From NCBI RefSeq assembly GCF_026626335.1, contig NZ_JAPNTZ010000013.1, positions 1 to 64,000 of the forward strand: a stretch of DNA of 64,000 nt, written 5' to 3'. The position numbers and the translations under genes are program-made. Source of the stretch: Paractinoplanes pyxinae. GTDB lineage: Bacteria; Actinomycetota; Actinomycetes; Mycobacteriales; Micromonosporaceae. Positions 1 to 8,343 of this stretch are shown here, in pieces. How positions within the stretch are numbered: the first letter of the stretch is position 1; each line of letters opens with the position of its first letter. The notes beneath the pieces are model-generated. The model did no database searches, was not told the origin of the DNA, and saw only the letters and a program-made list of their open reading frames with translations.

Positions 1-18
1 CCAACCAAGCTCACGCAG

Positions 19-537
19 TTACGCCTTTCCAGCTCCCCAGGCGGTTGGGGTTTGGGGCGAAGCCCCAAGGTCTTGACTGTCCACATAAGAAGCACCGTCC
101 TCCAGGTAGGCAGTGCCACCCAAGGAACGCGCCTCAACGGCGGCACTCATACGACGAAACAATTCCGGCGATAAGACAGACGATGCCTCAGCCGACGTAC
201 ACCAGCGCCAGCTTCGGAGCTCTTCAACAGGGAGCACGATGCGCGCAGCCTGGTCGGCGGACAAGACGCCCCCGTCGAAAACCAGCATGAGCCCGTCGAC
301 AAGGGGCGGCGTCCAGTCGATCACCAGCAACCGGCCGACCGGCAACGAAAGACCCAGCTCCTCGAGCAACTCCCGGGACACAGCAGTCAACGGCGACTCC
401 CCCGCTTCGACCACCCCTCCAGGGATCTCCCACGTGTCCTTGTAGGTGGGCTCGACAACCAGAAACCGGCCACCTTCATCGGTGATCAATGCGCCCGCCC
501 CGACCACTTTCCGAGGCAGGGAAGCAAGGAAGGTCAT
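19..537 (-). CDS. Nudix hydrolase
   Basis: A 172-residue protein with a complete Nudix box at about residues 41-63: G41, E47, then the signature RELLEELGL matching REUXEEXGU. Such enzymes hydrolyse a nucleoside diphosphate linked to another group, with the glutamates binding Mg. The start after the upstream promoter region gives MTFLASLPRKVVGAG, and the beta-strand that opens the fold follows directly. The last 25 residues are low in structure and look like a tail. No partner gene overlaps it; the next gene diverges at 611. The substrate cannot be told from sequence. The family call is firm. Confidence 0.9.
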   Translation of the reverse strand: MTFLASLPRKVVGAGALITDEGGRFLVVEPTYKDTWEIPGGVVEAGESPLTAVSRELLEELGLSLPVGRLLVIDWTPPLVDGLMLVFDGGVLSADQAARIVLPVEELRSWRWCTSAEASSVLSPELFRRMSAAVEARSLGGTAYLEDGASYVDSQDLGASPQTPTAWGAGKA

Positions 538-610
538 GCGGTGACTTTGTCAGGTCTTTGCCGGGCGGTCACGACCGTGTGGCTCTGCGCACTCCCAGGC
601 GGTTCACAGT

Positions 611-1387
611 GTGCGCATGATCCGGTTTGCGGCCCTCGGTGATTCGGTCACCAGCGGGTACGGCGATCCGATGCCCGGCGGCGGCTGGCGCGGCTGGGCG
701 GCTCTGCTCGCCGACGCCCTTCCCGCGGGCACCGACTTCCACAATCTCGCCGTCAGCGGCGCCCGCATCGGCGACGTCGCCGAGCGTCAGCTGCCGGCCG
801 CCCTCGACCTGCGCCCGCAGCTGGCTTCCGTGCTGATCGGGATGAACGACACCCTTCGCGGCGACTTCGACCCCCGGGTCCTGGGCCATTCCCTCACCGA
901 CATGGTGGCGGCGCTGTCGGCGTGCGGCGCCACAGTGCTGACCGCCCGCCTGCCCGACCCGGGCCGCATGTTCGGCTTGCCCGGCGTGATCGCGCGTCCG
1001 CTGGGCCGGCGGATGGCCGCCCTCAACGAGGTTCTCGACGAGATCGCCGTGACGTACGAGACCGTGCACGTCGATCTGGCCGACGCCGCGTACGCCCGTA
1101 ACAACTGGAGTGTCGACCGTCTGCACCCGTCGGAGCGCGGCCATCGCCTGCTGGCCCACAGTTTCGCCACCGCCCTGGTCGAGGCCGGTCATCCCGTCGA
1201 TCGCCTGCCCGGCCTGGACGCGATGAACCCGGAGCCCAGCATCGGCGAGCGGGTGTGGTGGATGGCCACCAAGGGCAACCGCTGGCTGCTGCGCCGCTCC
1301 ACCGATCTGCTGCCCACGCTGGCGCAGCTGGCCGCCCGCGAATGGCTCACCACCACTCAGCCCACGACCGTCCGCGTCACCGACTGA
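611..1387 (+). CDS. SGNH/GDSL-family hydrolase
   Basis: A 258-residue esterase or acyl hydrolase of the SGNH superfamily. Block I is GDSV with the nucleophile Ser12, block III is GMND with Asn79, and block V is DRLHPS with Asp169 and His172, so all catalytic positions are present. There is no signal peptide, which suggests a cytoplasmic enzyme. The start is GTG at 611; an ATG two codons downstream (617) is an equally good choice. The 3' end overlaps the 3' end of the convergent PAS/EAL gene by 31 bases. The substrate is unknown; lipase, thioesterase and carbohydrate esterase activities all occur in this family. Confidence 0.85.
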   Translation: MRMIRFAALGDSVTSGYGDPMPGGGWRGWAALLADALPAGTDFHNLAVSGARIGDVAERQLPAALDLRPQLASVLIGMNDTLRGDFDPRVLGHSLTDMVAALSACGATVLTARLPDPGRMFGLPGVIARPLGRRMAALNEVLDEIAVTYETVHVDLADAAYARNNWSVDRLHPSERGHRLLAHSFATALVEAGHPVDRLPGLDAMNPEPSIGERVWWMATKGNRWLLRRSTDLLPTLAQLAAREWLTTTQPTTVRVTD

Positions 1388-3291
1388 TCCTCGCCGGCCC
1401 GCGCGGGCAGCCGCAGTTCGAGTTCGACGCTTTCCGGTGCGGCCAGGCTCGCCCCGATCGGCACCGGCCGGCCGCATCGGAAGCCTTGGGCGAAGTCGAC
1501 CCCGTAGCCGCGCAGCAGGTCGAGGGTCGGTTCGTCCTCGACGTATTCGGCGGCCACCCGGATGCCGAGGGTGTGGCACAGCGTCACGAGCTGCGAGACC
1601 AGCGCCTGGTCGGTCGGCGACCGGCACAGGTCGACGATGAACGTCCCGTCGATCTTGACGAGGTCGACCGGGAAGTGCCGCAGGTAGTTGAGCGGGGCGA
1701 ACCCTGTTCCGTAGTCGTCGAGGGCCAGGTGGCAGCCGATCCGCCGGATGCCGGTGGCGAAGTCGAGGGCGGCGTTGTGGTTCTCGATCAGCGCGGTCTC
1801 GGTGATCTCGAAGGTGAGCCGGGCCGGGTCCACCTCGTGCCGGCGGATCGCCTCGTGCACGAAGGCCAGCAGTCCCGGGTCGGCGAGCGACCGGCCCGAG
1901 ACGTTGAGCTGGTAGTGCGAGGTCTGCGTGCCCCGGCTGACCGCTTCGAGGGCGTGGTCGATCACCCACTTGTCCACGGCGAGGATCTCGCCGACCCGTT
2001 CGGCGATGTCGAGGAACGCCCACGGCGCAGTTGGCTCGCCGGTGTCGCTGCGCACGCGCAGCAGGATCTCGTGCCGGGTCACCTTGTTGAGACCGAGGTC
2101 GAGGAGGGGCTGGGTGTAGAGGGCGAACCGGTTGGCCGAGACCGCCCGCAGCACCCGCTCCCGGCAGCGGGCGGTCCTTTCGGTGTTCCGCACCGGGTGG
2201 TCGAGGGCGTGGACGACGTGGCCGCTACGCCGGGCCTCCCGCACCGCGTACTCGCCGTCGACCAGCAGGTCGAACCCGGTTTCGGGCACGCCGGCGCCGA
2301 AGTGGACCAGGCCGGCCCACGTGTTGAGCCGGATCGACTTGCTTCCGGTGGGGAACAGGTGGTGCCGCAGGGTGTCGGCGATCCGCTCGGCCAGTGCCTC
2401 GGGTGTCTCGCCGGGCCGGTCGGGCCCGGTCACGAGCATGCCCCACAACCCGGGGCCGACCAGTCCGCACGTCACCCCCGGGCCGGCGATCTGTTCCAGC
2501 AGGTGCGCCGTCCGGGCGGCCAGCCGGTCGCGGTCGGCGTCGGTGAAGTCGCCGGGCAGGCGGACGGCCGGTTCGGTGGCCACGACGACGAGGGCCCCGT
2601 CCGTGGTGCGCCGGGCCCGGTCGACCTCGTCGGTGAACCAGGCCCGGCTGGGCAGCCCGGTCACGTGGTCCTGGGCGGCCCGGTCGGCGCACAGCATCTC
2701 GTTGCGGGTGGCGACACGGACGCGTTCCTGCCGGGCGAGTTCCTGGGCCGTCACGTCCTCACCGGTCGCGATGACGCCGGACGGCTCGCCGGCGTCGGTG
2801 AGGACTTCGATGTCGCAGCGCACGTAGCAGACTGTGCGATCTTGCCGGATCACCCGGAACGTGACCTCGCCGGGACGCCGGTGCTCCCAGGCCGCCTCGA
2901 CCGCGGCACGGAAAGCGGCCGCGTCGGCGGGGTGAACGATCTTCAGCAGCGCGTCCGAGGTCAGCTCGATCGTCCCGGGCGCGTACCCGAAGATCATCGC
3001 CATCTCGTCCGACCAGCTGACGTCGGTCAGGCGCCGGGGCTGCCCCCGGCCGACGGTCCAGGTGATCGTGCCCAGCTTGGCCAGTTGCGCGGCCCGCGCG
3101 ATCCGGGTCGCCTCGTCGAGGCCGGCGGCCAGCGGATCCACCACCTCGGCGTCGACGATGATCTCGCGGTTCTCGGCCAGCGCGGCGTCGTGCTCGCTCA
3201 GCACGGCCCGCGCGAAGCGACGGGCCCGCGCGACCTCCAGCGCAGTGGCCGGCTGAGATTCGGCCAGCGCGAGGATGTCATCGAGATTCAT
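1357..3291 (-). CDS. PAS - degenerate GGDEF - EAL cyclic-di-GMP phosphodiesterase
   Basis: A 644-residue soluble signalling protein. Residues 75-190 form a PAS fold ending in the GEDVTAQ linker, 205-370 are a GGDEF-like domain without the GG(D/E)EF motif (probably inactive as a cyclase), and 385-630 are an EAL domain. The EAL residues needed for hydrolysis are in place: E408 (in HEILLR, so EIL not EAL), N463, the ITE glutamate near 498, D525/D526 in DDYGTGF, K546, E582 and Q602. I therefore infer an active c-di-GMP phosphodiesterase sensing through PAS. Its ATG lies 14 bases inside the 3' end of the sigma gene upstream, so the two are translationally coupled, linking c-di-GMP breakdown with an ECF sigma factor. 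Confidence 0.9.
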   Translation of the reverse strand: MNLDDILALAESQPATALEVARARRFARAVLSEHDAALAENREIIVDAEVVDPLAAGLDEATRIARAAQLAKLGTITWTVGRGQPRRLTDVSWSDEMAMIFGYAPGTIELTSDALLKIVHPADAAAFRAAVEAAWEHRRPGEVTFRVIRQDRTVCYVRCDIEVLTDAGEPSGVIATGEDVTAQELARQERVRVATRNEMLCADRAAQDHVTGLPSRAWFTDEVDRARRTTDGALVVVATEPAVRLPGDFTDADRDRLAARTAHLLEQIAGPGVTCGLVGPGLWGMLVTGPDRPGETPEALAERIADTLRHHLFPTGSKSIRLNTWAGLVHFGAGVPETGFDLLVDGEYAVREARRSGHVVHALDHPVRNTERTARCRERVLRAVSANRFALYTQPLLDLGLNKVTRHEILLRVRSDTGEPTAPWAFLDIAERVGEILAVDKWVIDHALEAVSRGTQTSHYQLNVSGRSLADPGLLAFVHEAIRRHEVDPARLTFEITETALIENHNAALDFATGIRRIGCHLALDDYGTGFAPLNYLRHFPVDLVKIDGTFIVDLCRSPTDQALVSQLVTLCHTLGIRVAAEYVEDEPTLDLLRGYGVDFAQGFRCGRPVPIGASLAAPESVELELRLPARAGEDQSVTRTVVG

Positions 3292-3886
3292 GACGGCCTC
3301 CCGGTCGGCGGCTCGTCTTCGACCGGTAGCCCGCCTGCTCGGCGAGCTGGCGCAGCTTGCCGATCGCGGCCGACCGGTACGAGACGACGCTGTCCTCGGC
3401 CACTCCGAGGTGGACGGCGATCTCGCGGTCGCCGAACCCGTCGCGCGACATCCGGAACACCTCGGCCTGCCTCGGCGACAACTGGGGCAACCAGCGTTCG
3501 ACCAACTCGCGCGCCTGCCAGGCGTCGGTCACGTCGAGCGGTGGCGCCGGCGGCAGGTCCTCCGGGGCCGTCGCGGCCTCGTCGCGGAGCTTGCGCTGCT
3601 CCTTGAGGATCTTGAAGCGGGCGGTCGTGATCACCCAGCCGACCGGGTTGACGTGGACCCGGACCTCCGGCCACTTGACCCGAGCGTGCAGGAAAGCCTC
3701 GTGCAGGGCGTCCTGCACCAGCTCGCGCTGCCGGCACCGGGCCAGCAGGATCCGCTCCACAGTGCCGTAGCCGGCCTCGGTGAAGACCTGGAACTCGGCG
3801 TCGTGCTGGGCCTTGAGACGCCCGGCCCCACCGTCGTCGTCGGGCGGATCGGGGTTCAGCGCGACGGTACCGTCCACGGTGGTCAT
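3278..3886 (-). CDS. ECF-type RNA polymerase sigma factor
   Basis: A 202-residue sigma factor with region 2 (YGTVERILLARC through the helix before KILKEQRK) and region 4 (LSPRQAEVFRMSRDGFGDREIAVHLGVAEDSVVSYRSAAIGKL split across two helices). I chose the ATG at 3886 because it overlaps the stop of the upstream small gene as ATGA; the open frame extends further upstream, but that part is low-complexity Gly/Arg reading through the neighbour. It sits in the middle of a three-gene minus-strand operon: small membrane protein, sigma factor, c-di-GMP phosphodiesterase. No classical anti-sigma with a zinc finger is present next to it. Confidence 0.85.
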   Translation of the reverse strand: MTTVDGTVALNPDPPDDDGGAGRLKAQHDAEFQVFTEAGYGTVERILLARCRQRELVQDALHEAFLHARVKWPEVRVHVNPVGWVITTARFKILKEQRKLRDEAATAPEDLPPAPPLDVTDAWQARELVERWLPQLSPRQAEVFRMSRDGFGDREIAVHLGVAEDSVVSYRSAAIGKLRQLAEQAGYRSKTSRRPGGRHESR

Positions 3887-4167
3887 GCCGCCTCGCTCTC
3901 CGTCGCGAGAGGCGCGGCCGGGCCGCCCAGCTCCACCTCGCGGTGGCCGTCCCGGTCGCGCTCCACGATCCGCACCACGTCGTGGTGCGTGCCGGCCAGC
4001 CCCATCAGTCCGTTCATCCGGGCCGCGGCCCGGGCCGAAGCCTCCCGCTCCGCCTGCCACCTGGTGCGGTGTGCGATGTAGGCCCGCACCAGCCCGGCCG
4101 CCGCCCCCGCGAACGTGACGGCCAGGGCCAGCGGCCCGATCATCGATTCGTCCATCGTCTCCCCCAC
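3883..4167 (-). CDS. Small single-pass membrane protein, first gene of sigma/EAL operon
   Basis: About 90-94 residues: one hydrophobic helix near the N-terminus (GPLALAVTFAGAAAGLV), then a basic, helical cytoplasmic part rich in Arg, Ala and Glu, ending in a charged tail. The start is either GTG 4167 or ATG 4155; a GGGGAG just ahead of the ATG favours 4155 slightly. Its stop overlaps the sigma-factor start (ATGA at 3883-3886). Position and topology make it a candidate membrane tether or regulator of the sigma factor, but it matches no anti-sigma motif that I can recognise, so this is only inference from context. Confidence 0.65.
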   Translation of the reverse strand: MGETMDESMIGPLALAVTFAGAAAGLVRAYIAHRTRWQAEREASARAAARMNGLMGLAGTHHDVVRIVERDRDGHREVELGGPAAPLATESEAA

Positions 4168-4339
4168 TCGCTCCCTGCCCCGCTAATTACTGTCCGTGGG
4201 GAGGGCCGGAGATGGATGACACTGCGGACGGCAATCTTCGAGGTGATCGACGATCACGGGTAAGAGCAGGCCAACAGTCACAAAGTTATCTGCCGGCCAC
4301 GCTGAGCGAGCAGTGCCGCCAGCGACCGAAGGAACACTC

Positions 4340-5512
4340 TCAGTGGCGGTCGGTGAGCAGCTCGGGTGGGGGTGCGGTGGGAACGGCGGCTCGGAAGGGG
4401 ACGGTGAGCAGCAGGGCGAGGCTGATCCAGACGTACGTGTTGCTGCCGATCGCGGCCAGGAAGCCGTGCGCGCCGGCCCACCAGAGCCAGACGACGCTGC
4501 TGCTCAGAATCACGTAGGCCACGGCCAGCGCGGCCAGGCGAGGGCGGGATCGGTCGCGCAGGGCGGCGTCGGTGAGCAGGAACAGGGCGGGCAGCAGCCA
4601 CACCAGGTGGTGCACCCAGGTCACGGGGCTGATCAGGCAGGCCACGATGCCGGTGGCGGCGAAGCCCGCGGCGTGGTCGGCCGGGCCGGAAGCGTCACGG
4701 AGCAGGCGTACGCGCAGGAACCACACGGCCAGGACGACCGCGACCGCGGCCAGCCACCAGGCCGAGGGCAGCTCGAGGCGGGCGACGACGCCGCGCAGCG
4801 ACTGGTTGGAGACGTACTCGAGGCGGCCGACCCGGTCGGTGTCCCACAATGTCGTGAGCCAGAACTGGGCCGATGTGCTCGGGGCGATCAGCGCGGCCAG
4901 TGCGGTCGCGCCGGCCGCGGTGGCGGTGGCCGTCCAGGCGGCGCGGTACTGCCGGGTCACGATCAGGTAGCCGATGAAGACGACCGGGGTCAGCTTGATC
5001 GCGGCGGCCAGGCCGATCCCGGCGCCGGCCCAGCGGCGACCGGTGGCCAGGGCGCGCAGGTCGACCAGCACGAGCACCAGCAGCGCCAGGTTGACCTGGC
5101 CGAAGCTGAACGTGTCGCGGGCCGGTTCGAACACGAGGATCGCGAGGAAGACCAGCGAGCAGACGAACCACGTGGAACCGCCGTACCGCCGTACGACAGG
5201 AACCAGGAACCACCGCAGCAACAGGACCACCGCCGCGGCGTTGACGACGATGCCGAGCGCGACCGCCACCGGCCAGCTGGTCAGCGCGAGCGGGCTGAAG
5301 ACCAGGGCCGCGAACGGCGGATAGGTGAAGCCGTACTCGGTGTTCTGGTAAAGGAAGTCGTACAGCTCGTTGCCGTCGAGCAGCCACGAGCGCACCGCGC
5401 CGCGGTAGACGCCGAGGTCGAAGAACTCGCGGAACGTGGGCACGGTGACCAGGAAGACGCCGACGGCCACGGCCGCGACGACCACGACAGTGATCTGCAG
5501 CCGGCGGCTCAT
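4340..5512 (-). CDS. GT87-type (DUF2029) polyprenol-phosphate mannosyltransferase
   Basis: A 390-residue integral membrane protein with about ten hydrophobic helices and the early loop FFDLGVYRGAVRSW, whose Asp sits where GT-C enzymes of the PimE/DUF2029 group have their catalytic acid. A TYPPFAAL loop and an HHLVWLLPAL helix also fit that family. Such enzymes transfer mannose or arabinose from a polyprenyl-phosphate donor to envelope glycolipids on the outer face of the membrane. The start ATG at 5512 overlaps the mptB-like stop by four bases (ATGA); open sequence upstream of it is the shadow of that gene. The two are one operon. Exact sugar and acceptor are unknown. Confidence 0.85.
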   Translation of the reverse strand: MSRRLQITVVVVAAVAVGVFLVTVPTFREFFDLGVYRGAVRSWLLDGNELYDFLYQNTEYGFTYPPFAALVFSPLALTSWPVAVALGIVVNAAAVVLLLRWFLVPVVRRYGGSTWFVCSLVFLAILVFEPARDTFSFGQVNLALLVLVLVDLRALATGRRWAGAGIGLAAAIKLTPVVFIGYLIVTRQYRAAWTATATAAGATALAALIAPSTSAQFWLTTLWDTDRVGRLEYVSNQSLRGVVARLELPSAWWLAAVAVVLAVWFLRVRLLRDASGPADHAAGFAATGIVACLISPVTWVHHLVWLLPALFLLTDAALRDRSRPRLAALAVAYVILSSSVVWLWWAGAHGFLAAIGSNTYVWISLALLLTVPFRAAVPTAPPPELLTDRH

Positions 5513-6891
5513 CGGGTCGCCCTCGCCGGGACGAGCCGGTCCGGGACGGGCGCGGCGGCCAGACGCACGGCCAGGAAGGCGGCGCACCCGGCCAGGCCGC
5601 CCAGGGTCGCCAGCAGCAGTTCCCCGGCGTCGACGGCGAAGCCGTCCGGCAGCACCACCAGCGTCATCACCGCGCAGGCGACCGCGAGCGCGCCGCGCAC
5701 CCAGCGATGACCGGCCGCCGCGGCCAGCGGCACCAGCCCCCAGATCAGATACCAGGGGCGCAGCGCCGGACCGAACGCCACGACGGCCACCAGCACGACC
5801 CCGAGGCCGTAGAGCGGACCGAGACGGTCGAGGTAGGCCCAGACGAGCCCGGCCACCACCAACGTGGCGAGCACGCCCAGCCAGCGCCAGAGAGCAGTGG
5901 TGTCCGCGCCCAGGAAGTCGGTGGTGAACCGGCCGAGCACGCTGGTCAGCGACAGATTCTGCGGGGAGATCGGGGTGTCCAGGGCGGCGATCCAGCCGTA
6001 CCCGGTGCCCGCGATCTGGGTGAACAGCGCGGTCGCCGCCGCGGCGGTGGCTCCGACGGCGGCTGAGGCGCGCAGGCGGGGTATGCGGCCGTCGAGCCGG
6101 GACGCCCAGATCACCGCGACCGCCACCAGGCCCAGCACGGCCGGCGCCTTGATCAGCGCGGCCGCCACGATGAGGACGGTCGCCAGCACCGGGCGGTTGC
6201 GGATGGCGGCGGCCAGGCCGGCCGCGAGCAGGCCGACCATGAGCGCGTCGTTGTGCGCGCCGCCGACGAAGTGGATCAGCACCAGCGGGTTCAGGACGGC
6301 CAGCCACAGCGCCTTGTGCGGCGGAACTCCGGCCTCGGTGGCGAGCATCGGAAGCACGTACGCCAGAAGCGCGAGACCGGCGACGGCCAGCAACCGCATC
6401 GCGATCACCCCGGTCAGCAGGTGGCCGCCGATGGGCGCGGTGACCACCTCGGAGAGCAGCAGGAAGACCGGCCCGTAGGGGCTCGGGGTGTGCTGCCAGA
6501 TCGCGGGCACCTGCTCGGCGAAGAACCCGCCCAGCGCGGCCGGCCCGGCCCGGTAGACGTCCATCCCCTCGCCGAGCATCAGGCCCTGGGCGAGGTAGCT
6601 GTAGACGTCGCGGCTGAACATCGGCGGCGCGATCAGCAGGGGCGCGGCCCACAGCGCGGCCGTACGCCACATCGTGCGGGTGTCACCGGCCCGGCTCAGC
6701 CGCCCCAGCCACCACCACGCGAGCAGCAGCAGCATCAGGCCGCCGTACACCGCGAACAGCCCGATGCGCACGTGCTTGAGCCCGGCGAAGAACGGGATCC
6801 CGACCGGCAGCGCGCCCGCTCCGAGCCCGCCCACGGCGATCAGGCAGGACCCCGCGAACCCCGTCGCGCGTGCGGCGTGATCTCTCAACAC
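5509..6891 (-). CDS. mptB: MptB-like alpha-1,6-mannosyltransferase
   Basis: A 460-residue GT-C membrane protein with 11 to 13 hydrophobic helices. The first outside loop carries MFSRDVYSYLAQG, the RDV(Y/F)SY pattern of polyprenol-phosphomannose-dependent alpha-1,6-mannosyltransferases, followed by TPSPYGPVF and a GGAHNDALM loop, both typical of MptA/MptB. In mycobacteria and corynebacteria MptB starts the mannan core of lipomannan. Here it overlaps a second GT-C gene by four bases, so both probably build one membrane-anchored mannan or lipoglycan. The start ATG at 6891 fits the family length. Confidence 0.85.
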   Translation of the reverse strand: MLRDHAARATGFAGSCLIAVGGLGAGALPVGIPFFAGLKHVRIGLFAVYGGLMLLLLAWWWLGRLSRAGDTRTMWRTAALWAAPLLIAPPMFSRDVYSYLAQGLMLGEGMDVYRAGPAALGGFFAEQVPAIWQHTPSPYGPVFLLLSEVVTAPIGGHLLTGVIAMRLLAVAGLALLAYVLPMLATEAGVPPHKALWLAVLNPLVLIHFVGGAHNDALMVGLLAAGLAAAIRNRPVLATVLIVAAALIKAPAVLGLVAVAVIWASRLDGRIPRLRASAAVGATAAAATALFTQIAGTGYGWIAALDTPISPQNLSLTSVLGRFTTDFLGADTTALWRWLGVLATLVVAGLVWAYLDRLGPLYGLGVVLVAVVAFGPALRPWYLIWGLVPLAAAAGHRWVRGALAVACAVMTLVVLPDGFAVDAGELLLATLGGLAGCAAFLAVRLAAAPVPDRLVPARATR

Positions 6892-6926
6892 CGCAGAACC
6901 CTCTCAATGAAGGGTGTCGCGCCGGG

Positions 6927-6967
6927 GACGGGATGCCGTCGCTCAAGTGACGGGCCGCCGTCCCGTC
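6927..6967 (-). terminator. Hairpin downstream of DUF4832 gene
   Basis: Outer arms GACGGGA and TCCCGTC close a 41-base stem-loop, with an inner GCCGTC/GACGGC pairing. It lies between the stop of the DUF4832 gene (7029) and the start of the mptB gene, both on the minus strand, so it probably ends the former. No U-run follows, as is usual in actinobacteria. Confidence 0.4.
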
Positions 6968-7028
6968 AGTCGGAGATTTTGTGCGCTGCGCCGCGTCCCG
7001 CTTCCACCGCGTGACGGAGGCGCCGGGC

Positions 7029-8303
7029 TCACCGGACAGTCAGGGTGCTGCCGAGCGAGTTCCAGCCGCGGGCGGCGTCCCAGACACCCGCGTTGGCCAG
7101 GCGAATCGCGTAGGCCGGGGTGGCGGCCAGTCGGGGCGACGTGTCGGGCAGGCTCAGCGAGAGGCGGTAGGCGCCCCGGGCGGGCGCCTTGAAACTTGCG
7201 GTCAGCGTGACGGCTCGGCCCGGTTCCCACGTACGAGGGTCAGTGGCGACCCGGATCGCTCGGGAGCCCAGCCGCAGATAGACCGGACGGCTCTGGGCCG
7301 GCGCCGCATAACCGTCATTGACGAGGGTGATCCGGGCGGTAACCGTGGCACCGGCCCGAGCCTGAGCCGGCAGGGTGGCCTTGACCAGGCGCACCCGGTA
7401 GCCCAGCCGGCGGGCGGCCTCGGCCCGTCCGGCCGCGCCCCACGAGGCCAGCACCTGCTCGTTGAACGACGGGTTGAGGTACGTCCAGTGGTAGCGGGCC
7501 ATCTCGGCGCCGGCGTTGGGCCAGCCCGACCGGGCCGAGACGTCGCACGTCTCGCCGCCGACCAGGGTGGTCGTGGAGGACGCGAGCCACTTGGTGTCGT
7601 CGGGCGCGGTGAAGGTGCCGTAGTCGTCGGTGCCGGCCAGGAAGCAGTCGTTGTGGATGCCGATGCGCGCCATGGACGGGAACAGGCGGCGCTTGTATTC
7701 GGGCGTACGCACCTGGATCAACGTGGTCGGGGCGGTAGCGGCCAGCAGCGCCGCCAGCACGGCCTTGCGGTCGGCCCAGTTCTGCGCGGTCAGCACGCCG
7801 GGCGACGACGAGAAGTTCTTGCTGTAGTACCACTCGCCCCACTGGCCGATGAAGCCCGCCTGCAGCGCGAAGATCACGTCGGCGTTGGCCTTGAGCAGCG
7901 GCCCGAGCTGGGCGATGTGCCCGAGGGCCCGGGCCTTGGGGGCGTCGGCGTCCGTTTCCGAGCTGTACGAGAACCGGAGCACCAGCTTCACCCCGGCCTT
8001 GCGGGCGGTGGCGAAATCGGCCCCGATCAAAGCCAGGTCGGCCGCCGAGATCTTGTCGACGGCCTGGTACTTGTCGAGGTAGTAGTGCCGGTAGACCAGA
8101 GTCCGGTCGCTCTTGGCCGGCGCCAGCGGCTCGAAAAAGCCCAGGTGGGTCTCGGTGTACGCGAAGAAGCCGCGCCCCGGGTTGGCGATCACCTCGGACG
8201 TCGCCGCGTACGTCTTCGTCACGGACGCGGCCGGCGTCGCGGCCTGGGCCGAGCCCGGGAGCAGCACGGCGACGGCCAAGGCCGCGACGGACAACAGACG
8301 CAT
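7029..8303 (-). CDS. Secreted DUF4874/DUF4832 protein, TIM-barrel-like
   Basis: A protein of about 424 residues with a Sec signal peptide (MRLLSVAALAVAVLLPGSAQA, cut after AQA). The mature part opens with NPGRGFFAYTETH, the conserved start of DUF4874, and continues through VLRFSYS, GQWGEWYY and NDCFLAG, which resemble glycoside-hydrolase-like barrels; DUF4832 follows with TYLNPSFN and a C-terminal beta-sandwich from about residue 310. A role in extracellular polysaccharide handling is likely from the fold and location, but no reaction has been proved for the family as far as I know. The start is ATG 8303; a GTG at 8324 would add seven residues before the signal. Confidence 0.8.
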   Translation of the reverse strand: MRLLSVAALAVAVLLPGSAQAATPAASVTKTYAATSEVIANPGRGFFAYTETHLGFFEPLAPAKSDRTLVYRHYYLDKYQAVDKISAADLALIGADFATARKAGVKLVLRFSYSSETDADAPKARALGHIAQLGPLLKANADVIFALQAGFIGQWGEWYYSKNFSSSPGVLTAQNWADRKAVLAALLAATAPTTLIQVRTPEYKRRLFPSMARIGIHNDCFLAGTDDYGTFTAPDDTKWLASSTTTLVGGETCDVSARSGWPNAGAEMARYHWTYLNPSFNEQVLASWGAAGRAEAARRLGYRVRLVKATLPAQARAGATVTARITLVNDGYAAPAQSRPVYLRLGSRAIRVATDPRTWEPGRAVTLTASFKAPARGAYRLSLSLPDTSPRLAATPAYAIRLANAGVWDAARGWNSLGSTLTVR

Positions 8304-8343
8304 GATTCGGTTATCGACCGGCACCGGGCCGGCCTGAGCAAAC

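Noticed and set aside
1255..3606. Plus-strand open frame of 783 codons
   Set aside because: Lies antisense to the PAS/EAL gene; composition is typical of the mirror frame of a GC-rich gene, and no domain or ribosome site is present.
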